DNA of 6,423 nucleotides from Microcaldota archaeon (lineage in GTDB: Archaea > Micrarchaeota > Micrarchaeia > CAILAH01). Where the stretch lies: NCBI GenBank assembly GCA_026419815.1, contig JAOAKR010000038.1, forward strand, positions 1-6,423. The letters run 5' to 3'. How positions within the stretch are numbered: the first letter of the stretch is position 1; every line of letters starts with the position of its first letter. The notes under the pieces are model-generated. The model did no database searches. It was not told the DNA's origin and worked only from the letters and a program-made list of their open reading frames with translations. Positions 1 through 4,987 of the stretch are shown here, one piece after another. The translations under genes and the position numbers were made by a program.

Positions 1-253
1 GCTTGATGAGGAGGTTGAGCTCGTGTGCATCAAGCTCGCGCGACTCGCCATAATCCTGCTTCCAAACAACATTGTATATTTTGGTGCTGCCCCTCCGCAG
101 CAAAAGGTCGCCTTCCTCACCATTAATGCTGACGAACCCCCTGTAAATTATCGTAACGCCCTCAAGCTCCTTTTGTATTTCTTGGGGGATCTTGCCAAGC
201 ATCGCCTGCACGGTGGCCGTGCGTTTTGGCCCATAAATCGTTGAAATGAACAT
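1..253 (-). CDS. Unrecognised protein, N-terminal 84 residues (runs off left edge)
   Basis: An open frame on the minus strand starts at an ATG (253-251) and stays open to the window edge, so the C-terminus is missing. It begins MFISTIYGPKRTATVQ and continues as a soluble-looking alternation of charged and hydrophobic residues, with no signal peptide or membrane segment. The stretch around residues 33-58 (VTIIYRGFVSINGEEGDLLL and after) looks like beta strands. I do not recognise the family and assign no function. The frame is supported by a good TATA box (TATATA, 276-281) centred 25.5 bp upstream of the ATG, which fits a leaderless mRNA, and by sensible amino-acid composition. It lies 34 bp downstream of the site-2 protease stop in the same direction, so it may also receive read-through from that gene. 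Confidence 0.7.
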   Translation of the reverse strand, partial: MFISTIYGPKRTATVQAMLGKIPQEIQKELEGVTIIYRGFVSINGEEGDLLLRRGSTKIYNVVWKQDYGESRELDAHELNLLIK

Positions 254-274
254 ACCAAGTAAGAATAGCGGCAA

Positions 275-284
275 TTATATAAAA
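275..284 (-). promoter_or_regulatory. TATA box of the left-edge gene
   Basis: On the minus strand this reads TTTTATATAA. The TATATA core (276-281) is centred 25.5 bp upstream of the ATG at 253, the spacing expected if transcription starts at or next to the start codon. It lies in the 34-bp gap after the site-2 protease stop codon. The assignment rests on sequence and spacing alone. Confidence 0.55.
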
Positions 285-287
285 GCG

Positions 288-1652
288 TTATATGAACCAG
301 GGCAGCACGTTCGCTATCAGTGCAAGCGAGACAATGCCGGCTATGAGCGTGAGCAGGCGTGCTCGTCGCCCGCCAAGCCCAAGAGCCAGCAGCCTGTGGC
401 CGTCAAACAATGGTATTGGCAGGAGGTTGACTGTCGCCACGAAAAAGTTGAGGGCGAACAGCAGCTTCAGGAAATTGGTCACAAACACGTACCAGCCATA
501 AGAGGGGTTGATGCACGGCTGGAATACTATGCCCATTGCGCCGTTCGCATCTGTCGGGACTGTGAGGTCTCCCCTGAGCGTGTGCACAGTAACCGTTGAG
601 TTCTTTGGCATTTGTGGCTTATAGTCAACAAAATCCTGGAATGAGGTGAAGTTTTCCCCGTTTATGCCGAGTATCACATCGCCCTTTACGAGCGGGATGC
701 CTTCGCGTGCCGCTATTATGGTTACCCCTGTATCGTATAGCCCTACCAACGGGATCGCTGAAACGGCGAACAGCAGCAAGATTGCAATGAACGAGAGCGC
801 AAAGTTTGCAGTTGAGCCCGCGACAAGCACGCGCGCCTGCTCATACGCAGCCTTCCTTGAGAGCTGCCCTTCATCCGGGTCAACGAATGCGCCGACAGGT
901 ATGAACCCAAACAATAATATCCCTGCGGATTTCAGGCGGACGCGCGCAACGCGCGAGAGCACTGCGTGCGACATCTCATGCACGAAAAGGATGAACATAA
1001 GCGCAAGTATGCCCTCAACAAATGGCAGGTTGATGCCCGGCAGGAGCAGTGATGCGCCCGGCTGGACGTTGTGCGCCGCGCCTGCAAAGGCATTCTGCGC
1101 AAGCGATATTATTATTGTGAGCGCCTGGTACACCAGGCTTATTGATATAACAGCCATATACCCGAGCGCAGTTATGCCGAGCACAAGCGCGGGGGCCAGC
1201 AGCATTGAAGAGTCGGCCTGTGCTGCATGTGAGGTGGCCGTGCCGTCATAAGGCAACGCAATCACCGAGAGGGCGGTCGTGTAGAGGTTAGGCAGCATAA
1301 GGAGCGCGGTGATTATGAGTGCGGACAGGCCGAGCGCCACATCACGCTTGCGCAGGTGCCTGAACAGGAATGGCGCGGATAGGCCAAACGCCATAACCAG
1401 CCCAACATCTGCAAATGTGCACCACAGCGCAGAACTCTTGGCAAGCCGGTCAATCCCGTCCAGGCCCTCGCGAGTCTTCAGCATCAGCATCCCATAGTAA
1501 TACTCAATGTTGTGCCTTTTGTGCAGGAAATAGCTATACCCCGCGAGCAAAAGCACTTCAAGCACAAACTTGGCTATGTCGGGGATCTGCAATGAGAGTA
1601 TGAGCAGGAATGCGAGCACTGCAAGCGCAAGCGCGGCTAAGAAGACAAGCAT
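288..1652 (-). CDS. Site-2 protease (M50 family) intramembrane zinc metalloprotease with PDZ-like domain
   Basis: This predicted polytopic membrane metalloprotease has 454 residues and would cut a substrate protein within the membrane. Family hallmarks are the zinc motif HEMSH (residues 225-229) in a hydrophobic helix, the AGSTANF segment (about 279-285), the archaeal-type FVDPDEGQ turn after the first catalytic helix, and the second metal-binding motif LLPIPLFDG (410-418, Asp 417). A PDZ-like region (about 301-380, with GIPLVKGDVILGINGE) lies between the two motifs. Hydrophobic segments also occur at about 2-20, 29-43, 80-97, 106-124, 150-182 and 433-450. The natural substrate is unknown; known S2Ps release membrane-bound regulators or clear signal-peptide remnants. 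The frame is open upstream to 1877, but that part overlaps MBF1. I chose the ATG at 1652 rather than the ATG at 1661 because it lies 26.5 bp from the shared TTATAA. An unrecognised gene follows downstream. Confidence 0.92.
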   Translation of the reverse strand: MLVFLAALALAVLAFLLILSLQIPDIAKFVLEVLLLAGYSYFLHKRHNIEYYYGMLMLKTREGLDGIDRLAKSSALWCTFADVGLVMAFGLSAPFLFRHLRKRDVALGLSALIITALLMLPNLYTTALSVIALPYDGTATSHAAQADSSMLLAPALVLGITALGYMAVISISLVYQALTIIISLAQNAFAGAAHNVQPGASLLLPGINLPFVEGILALMFILFVHEMSHAVLSRVARVRLKSAGILLFGFIPVGAFVDPDEGQLSRKAAYEQARVLVAGSTANFALSFIAILLLFAVSAIPLVGLYDTGVTIIAAREGIPLVKGDVILGINGENFTSFQDFVDYKPQMPKNSTVTVHTLRGDLTVPTDANGAMGIVFQPCINPSYGWYVFVTNFLKLLFALNFFVATVNLLPIPLFDGHRLLALGLGGRRARLLTLIAGIVSLALIANVLPWFI

Positions 1653-1675
1653 CGGCAACATTAGGGTATGCAATA

Positions 1676-1681
1676 TTATAA
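1676..1681. promoter_or_regulatory. Shared palindromic TATA box between S2P and MBF1
   Basis: TTATAA is self-complementary and is centred at 1678.5. The A of the MBF1 ATG (1705) and the A of the S2P ATG (1652) are each 26.5 bp from that centre. Archaeal TATA boxes lie about 26 bp before the transcription start, so both mRNAs would be leaderless. No Shine-Dalgarno sequence is seen before either ATG, which agrees. The same geometry recurs at 5959-5964. Bidirectional use is inferred; the sequence and spacing are seen. Confidence 0.65.
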
Positions 1682-1704
1682 GCTTGAACGGGGTATATGG
1701 TAGT

Positions 1705-2076
1705 ATGGGCGATTGTGAAGTGTGCGGGCTGAGGCCTGCCAGCAGGCACGCGATAATAGAAGGTGTGAAGCTGGCCGTGTGCAATGATTGTGCAGGTCTT
1801 GGCAAGGTTGTTGTTGAGAAGGTTGCTGTGAAGCCTGCGGGGAGGCAGCCGCCTCGCAAGCCGGTGAATGAGGACATTGTGGACGACTATGCAGAGATAC
1901 TGCAGAAAAAATTCAACGCAAGCGGTATGAAATATGAAGACCTTGCGCGCAGCATAAACGAGCACGAGTCTTTTGTGCGCCGGGTAATCCGCGGCGAAAC
2001 GCTCCCCACAATAGCGCTTGCGCGCAAGCTTGAAAGGGCGCTGGGCGTGAAAATCGTTGTTGAGGAGGACGAGTAG
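1705..2076 (+). CDS. MBF1-type transcription factor (Zn ribbon + HTH)
   Basis: This 123-residue protein resembles archaeal multiprotein bridging factor 1. An N-terminal zinc ribbon has Cys 4, Cys 7, Cys 26 and Cys 29 (CEVCG and VCNDC). A short basic, Pro-rich linker (about 36-55) leads to a Cro/C1-type helix-turn-helix (about 58-117, including EDLARSINEHESFVRRVIRG and LPTIALARKLERALG), followed by an acidic tail, EEDE. In eukaryotes MBF1 links activators to TBP; archaeal homologues are implicated in transcription and translation/stress roles that are less settled. The frame is open from an upstream ATG at 1570, but those 45 extra residues would overlap the S2P gene and carry no MBF1 similarity. 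The ATG at 1705 places the zinc ribbon right at the N-terminus and fits the TATA spacing. The stop codon abuts the fen start, so the two form an operon. The protein is on the short side for the family. Confidence 0.88.
   Translation: MGDCEVCGLRPASRHAIIEGVKLAVCNDCAGLGKVVVEKVAVKPAGRQPPRKPVNEDIVDDYAEILQKKFNASGMKYEDLARSINEHESFVRRVIRGETLPTIALARKLERALGVKIVVEEDE
2062..2068 (+). promoter_or_regulatory. Shine-Dalgarno site for fen inside the MBF1 coding end
   Basis: GAGGAGG lies eight bases before the GTG start of the nuclease gene and encodes part of the acidic C-terminus of MBF1. It decides the GTG start at 2077. It matches the archaeal 16S 3' end (anti-SD CCUCC) and suggests translation of an internal cistron. 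Confidence 0.65.
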
Positions 2077-3102
2077 GTGGGCGTTGACCTCGGCGAGCTT
2101 GCGCTCCGGAAGCCGATTGCGTTTGAGGACTTGGCAGGCAAGCGGGTTGCCGTGGACGCATACAACACCATTTACCAATTCCTATCAATAATACGGCAGA
2201 GGGACGGCACGCCGCTTATGGATTCAAAAGGCAATATTACAAGCCATTTGTCCGGTCTGTTTTACAGGAACGTCAGGATGCTTGAATACGGGATTAAGGT
2301 AATTTACGTGTTTGACGGCAAGCCGCCCGAGTGGAAGGCGGGCACTCTCGGCGAGCGTGCAGCAGTCAAGGAGGAAGCGCAGCGCAAGTGGGAGGAAGCG
2401 CTGCGGGAGGGGAGGCTTGATGATGCACGGAAGTACGCGCAGGGCACAAGTAAGCTGACGCCGGAGATGGTTGAGGAGTCAAAGGAGCTGCTAAGTGCGA
2501 TGGGGATCCCCTGGGTGCAGGCAAAAAGCGAGGGTGAGGCTGAGGCAGCATATTTAGTGAGGATGGGGAGGGCTGAATATTCCGCATCGCAGGATTACGA
2601 TTCACTGCTGTTTGGCTCGCCACGCCTCCTACGGAACATCACGGTAAGCGGGAAGAGGAAGCTGCCCGGCAGGAATGCATATGTTGAAGTCACACCTGAG
2701 GTCATTGACCTTGATGATACGCTAAATGCGCTGGGCATAACCCGGCAGCAGCTTGTGTGGATCGGCCTGCTGGTTGGCACGGATTTCAACGATGGCGTAA
2801 AAGGCATCGGGCCAAAGAAGGGGCTCAAGCTCGTGAAGGAGTGCACGGGCATAGGTGAGGTGCACCGGAAATCAAACTCACAGGAGGATTTGGAGCTGTG
2901 GAAATCCATTGAGGAGTTTTTCCTGAATCCTGAGGTCACTGATGTTTCGGTGAAGTTTGGGAAGATTGATGCAAAGAGGGTATGCGGGATATTATGCGAT
3001 AGGCACGAATTTTCCAAGGAAAGGATTGAGGGCGCGATAAGCGCGCTTATGAAAAAAAGCGGGGAAACTGATGGCCAATCAAGTTTAGGCAAGTGGTTTT
3101 AA
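2077..3102 (+). CDS. fen: Flap endonuclease 1 (FEN-1)
   Basis: This structure-specific 5' nuclease removes 5' flaps during Okazaki-fragment maturation and long-patch repair. The 341-residue length is typical of archaeal FEN-1. All seven metal-binding carboxylates are seen at the canonical positions: Asp 27 (AVDAYN), Asp 80 (VFDG), Glu 152 and Glu 154 (SEGEAEAAY), Asp 173 and Asp 175 (QDYDSLLFG) and Asp 236 (GTDFNDG). The N-terminal region is about 1-98 and the internal nuclease region about 140-260. A helix-hairpin-helix follows Asp 236 (VKGIGPKKGLKLV). The last eight residues, QSSLGKWF (334-341), form a PCNA-interacting PIP box. The start is GTG, placed directly after the MBF1 stop, and Gly 2 follows as needed for FEN active-site geometry. 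Translation is probably coupled to MBF1. The gene ends stop-to-stop against the minus-strand Cys-rich gene. Confidence 0.97.
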   Translation: MGVDLGELALRKPIAFEDLAGKRVAVDAYNTIYQFLSIIRQRDGTPLMDSKGNITSHLSGLFYRNVRMLEYGIKVIYVFDGKPPEWKAGTLGERAAVKEEAQRKWEEALREGRLDDARKYAQGTSKLTPEMVEESKELLSAMGIPWVQAKSEGEAEAAYLVRMGRAEYSASQDYDSLLFGSPRLLRNITVSGKRKLPGRNAYVEVTPEVIDLDDTLNALGITRQQLVWIGLLVGTDFNDGVKGIGPKKGLKLVKECTGIGEVHRKSNSQEDLELWKSIEEFFLNPEVTDVSVKFGKIDAKRVCGILCDRHEFSKERIEGAISALMKKSGETDGQSSLGKWF

Positions 3103-3459
3103 TCAGCGCCCCTTGGCATATAGAAGCCCTACCGCGCCTATTAATAGTGCAAGCCCTGCACAGCAAGACGCACTGCCAGAATCATAGCCGGATGGTGTCG
3201 GGGTTGCGGATTCGCCCGTCCCTTGCATGCACTGGGATACCCTTTGCATGCACGTGCCACATACCTGCATCAGATAATCATCGCTGTACTTGCTCTCATC
3301 ATATATGCAATCGTGTGTTGTTGGGTCGTATTCCCCCTCAAGATATGGGCAACATTGCTGTATGCAAGAGGCTTCCTGCGCCATACAATACTCTTGCGAG
3401 GCCGCAAACGCGAACCCAAAAAATGCAATTGCGATAATCAACAATTGTGCAAGCTTCAT
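3103..3459 (-). CDS. Small Cys-rich exported protein with C-terminal membrane segment
   Basis: I do not recognise a family for this 118-residue protein. A signal peptide is evident: MKLAQ, a hydrophobic core (about 6-19) and a likely cleavage site after AFA or AFAA. The mature part has ten cysteines (25, 32, 36, 37, 51, 67, 70, 77, 99, 100), many in C-x(3-6)-C spacing including CIQQCC and CGTC, which suggests a disulfide-stabilised extracellular domain. A Ser/Thr/Pro/Gly linker (about 80-97) leads to a hydrophobic helix (about 99-115) and a basic end, KGR. Role inferred: a small surface protein held by its C-terminal anchor. I chose the ATG at 3459; a TTG at 3471 is in frame, but the ATG puts the signal peptide and TATA spacing right. 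The stop codon directly abuts the fen stop codon on the other strand. Confidence 0.75.
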   Translation of the reverse strand: MKLAQLLIIAIAFFGFAFAASQEYCMAQEASCIQQCCPYLEGEYDPTTHDCIYDESKYSDDYLMQVCGTCMQRVSQCMQGTGESATPTPSGYDSGSASCCAGLALLIGAVGLLYAKGR

Positions 3460-3485
3460 ATAATCACGCAATATGTTCGCAGTGA

Positions 3486-3495
3486 TATAATAAAA
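3486..3495 (-). promoter_or_regulatory. TATA box of the Cys-rich gene
   Basis: The minus strand reads TTTTATTATA, centred about 30 bp before the ATG at 3459. Transcription is predicted to begin a few bases ahead of the ATG, giving a near-leaderless mRNA. The A/T run makes the exact centre uncertain by one or two bases. Confidence 0.5.
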
Positions 3496-3571
3496 GCCTG
3501 ATTCTTGTCACTCGCAAAGGCGAAAATGAGTTGCGGGGCCGTTAAACTCATTGTTTGCGGGTACCATACGT

Positions 3572-3722
3572 TTTGCCAAAACAACAACTTTGGGTTGCCG
3601 GGGGCGCGGGGGCGCTGGCTCCCCGCATCAGACTGCCCATCTTTCTTCATCGCGGGCACACGCGTGCCGCAAGGGCACGGGTGCACCGGCTTAGGGATCA
3701 CCTCAGCATGTCATCATCTGCG
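3572..3722 (-). ncRNA. Candidate structured RNA in GC-rich gap (unrecognised)
   Basis: The gap between the Cys-rich gene and thpR has no convincing protein gene but contains a 100-bp block, 3591-3690, that is 73% G+C inside flanks of about 38-40%. On the minus strand, 3687-3655 folds into a strong hairpin: seven pairs, one mismatch, six pairs, and a 5-nt loop (CTTGC). Two of the pairs are G-U and would be A/C mismatches in a plus-strand RNA, which favours minus-strand transcription. A second stem can form from CCCGC (3656-3652) and GCGGG (3626-3622), as an alternative to the last two pairs of the first. TTAAATA at 3746-3752 reads TATTTAA on the minus strand and would start an RNA near 3722. 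A T-rich stretch on the minus strand (about 3587-3575) could end it. I see no SRP, RNase P, 5S or tRNA signature. Ends are approximate. The alternative is a short minus-strand protein from GTG 3701. Confidence 0.35.
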
Positions 3723-3745
3723 ATATTGTTTGTTGCTGTGCTGGC

Positions 3746-3752
3746 TTAAATA
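3746..3752 (+). promoter_or_regulatory. TATA box of thpR, possibly bidirectional
   Basis: TTAAATA is centred about 25 bp ahead of the thpR GTG at 3774, giving a leaderless or nearly leaderless mRNA. Read on the minus strand it is TATTTAA, a plausible promoter for the candidate RNA on that side. Plus-strand use is well supported by spacing; minus-strand use is inference. Confidence 0.55.
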
Positions 3753-3773
3753 GTTTTCAGGTGAATTGTTTGT

Positions 3774-4295
3774 GTGAGATGCTTTATTGCAGCTGATGTA
3801 AGCGAAGATACACGCAATTGGATTGCAGCTACAGCTGCGAAGGCAATGCCTCCTGGATTCAGGCCGGTAGCGCCCAAAAATATGCATATTACCCTGAAAT
3901 TCTTAGGGGAGATAAGTGAGAAGGAGCTTGAAGTGTGCCGGCTGGCACTTGACGGGTGCGCAGTTGGCGGCCCTATAAGCTTGCGGTTGCACGGTGGCGG
4001 CGCGTTCAACAGTGTAGGGCGCGCGCGTGTGGTATACGTAAGCTGCGAATCACCGGAGCTTGAGAAGATTGCATCCTGTATAGGCAAGTTCACACAAGGG
4101 ATTGGCGATGAGCGCAAGTTCAAGGGCCATCTCACAGTTGCACGCGCCAGTAATGTGCCCTCTGACGCATCGGCACTTGTGCGCGCGCTGGATAGCGTGG
4201 ACCGCACTGAAGCCGTTAAGTCAGTACGGATTTACGAGAGCATACTCACGCCCAACGGGCCGGAATACAAGGTAATTTACGAGAAAACGCTGTAA
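3774..4295 (+). CDS. thpR: RNA 2',3'-cyclic phosphodiesterase / 2'-5' RNA ligase (2H family)
   Basis: This 173-residue member of the 2H phosphoesterase superfamily shows both signature His motifs: HITLKFLG (His 38, Thr 40) and HLTVAR (His 119, Thr 121). The family start is present (MRCFIAADVSE), as is the conserved C-terminal SILTPNGPEYKVIY. Family members open 2',3'-cyclic phosphates on RNA and can join RNA ends through 2'-5' bonds in vitro; the true cellular substrate is not well established. The length is usual for the family. The start is GTG at 3774, chosen because it places the conserved N-terminus exactly and lies about 25 bp after a TATA box. The nearest ATG (3779) is out of frame. 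The next gene downstream starts 88 bp after the stop. Confidence 0.95.
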   Translation: MRCFIAADVSEDTRNWIAATAAKAMPPGFRPVAPKNMHITLKFLGEISEKELEVCRLALDGCAVGGPISLRLHGGGAFNSVGRARVVYVSCESPELEKIASCIGKFTQGIGDERKFKGHLTVARASNVPSDASALVRALDSVDRTEAVKSVRIYESILTPNGPEYKVIYEKTL

Positions 4296-4322
4296 AAGAT
4301 GTGGATGCTATGGGCAAGCAAC

Positions 4323-4332
4323 TTCTAAAAAG
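4323..4332 (+). promoter_or_regulatory. Weak TATA-like element ahead of the VTT-like gene
   Basis: TTCTAAAAAG would place transcription start near 4354, leaving a leader of about 30 bases. The following ATG has an SD-like GGTG (4374-4377) six bases upstream, so this gene differs from its leaderless neighbours. Co-transcription with thpR is the alternative. Confidence 0.3.
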
Positions 4333-4383
4333 GTGTGGTAGGGCAATTCCTCACGCAAGTTTGCCGGGCGTGTGGTGGGTGCG

Positions 4384-4914
4384 ATGAGAAAGCCACTGCT
4401 AAGCGGCATATGCAAGCCGGCAATGTATTTCGGCATACTGCTGCTCACGCTTCTCCTGTATATGACTGGGATGATTGGGTGGTGGGTAAACGCAATAGGG
4501 GCACTTGGCTATATTGGTGCGTTCATAAACGGGATATTCTACAGCTATGGGCTCACCACGCCGCTCGCGCTTGCTATATTCGGAGTAATGTCCGACACGA
4601 TGGACCCGCTGCACCTTGCAGCAATTGGCGCATCGGGCGCAATAATAAGCGATTACCTGATATTCTCATTTGTAAGGGGAATGAACGGCACCATTAAGGT
4701 CTCTGACAAGCACACTATAAAGGTGCCGAGGCCAAAGGGTGCGCTTGCAAAGGCTGTGTATATGGTGGTGGGCGGGCTCACACTAATCTCGCCGTTCCCA
4801 GACGAGATGGCCGCAGTTATCCTCGGGCTCAGGAGGCTTGACTCGTTTTGGTTTGTCTCGCTCGTGTTCATATCAAAATTCGTCGGGATACTTATGGTCT
4901 CTGCGGTGCTATGA
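4384..4914 (+). CDS. Small polytopic membrane protein, VTT/DedA-like
   Basis: This 176-residue protein has hydrophobic segments at about 13-30, 36-54, 59-72, 78-98, 124-138 and 154-174. The segment GYIGAFINGIFYSYGLTTP with SDYLIFSFVRG (about 42-99) resembles the VTT (SNARE-associated, DedA/TMEM41-type) core, in which a re-entrant loop is followed by a G/S-D-x(3)-F/Y motif. ISPFPDEMAAVILGL (135-149) looks like the second re-entrant loop seen in small archaeal and CPR relatives. VTT proteins act as lipid scramblases or flippases in studied cases; that role is inferred only weakly here. I chose the ATG at 4384 over an in-frame GTG at 4372 because GGTG at 4374-4377 makes an SD with six-base spacing. 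The protein is tail-to-tail with the isomerase gene, with 73 bp between. Confidence 0.7.
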   Translation: MRKPLLSGICKPAMYFGILLLTLLLYMTGMIGWWVNAIGALGYIGAFINGIFYSYGLTTPLALAIFGVMSDTMDPLHLAAIGASGAIISDYLIFSFVRGMNGTIKVSDKHTIKVPRPKGALAKAVYMVVGGLTLISPFPDEMAAVILGLRRLDSFWFVSLVFISKFVGILMVSAVL

Positions 4915-4987
4915 GCGGGGATAAAAGAATCGGTTCGGTAAGCCCTGATGGCGGTTTCCTGGCCTTCGCGGGGCTATGAGTTTGGTT

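Noticed and set aside
646..1251. Long plus-strand open frame (201 codons)
   Set aside because: It lies opposite the site-2 protease, has no domain-like motif, and its composition (many Ser, Thr, Arg, Pro) is that of an antisense frame of a GC-biased membrane-protein gene.
1558..2178. Minus-strand open frame (206 codons) across MBF1 and the start of fen
   Set aside because: Antisense to two clear genes; low-complexity, Cys/His/Arg-rich translation without recognisable domains.
2595..3092. Minus-strand open frame of 165 codons inside fen
   Set aside because: Fully antisense to FEN-1, whose catalytic residues are all intact; the Ser/Phe-rich translation looks like a shadow frame.
3591..3690. 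tRNA, SRP RNA or RNase P RNA in the GC-rich block
   Set aside because: No T-arm GGTTC-A motif or cloverleaf, no SRP helix-8 GGAAGGGAGCA-type motif, and no RNase P GAGGAAAGTCC-type core on either strand.
3456..3701. Minus-strand frame from GTG 3701 (81 codons) in the GC-rich gap
   Set aside because: Considered as a small protein with a CPCG motif. It runs through the TATA box and start of the Cys-rich gene, its GTG has no properly spaced SD, and the composition looks non-coding. Kept only as the alternative to the RNA candidate.
3505..3753. Plus-strand frame of 82 codons in the same gap
   Set aside because: It ends inside the thpR TATA region, has no promoter or SD, and shows no domain; it most likely reflects lack of stop codons in GC-rich DNA.
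4906..4984. GCTATGAG repeated at about 4908 and 4973, each next to GCGGGG
   Set aside because: An eight-base direct repeat in a 73-bp gap between convergent genes; too short to argue for an attachment site or mobile-element scar.
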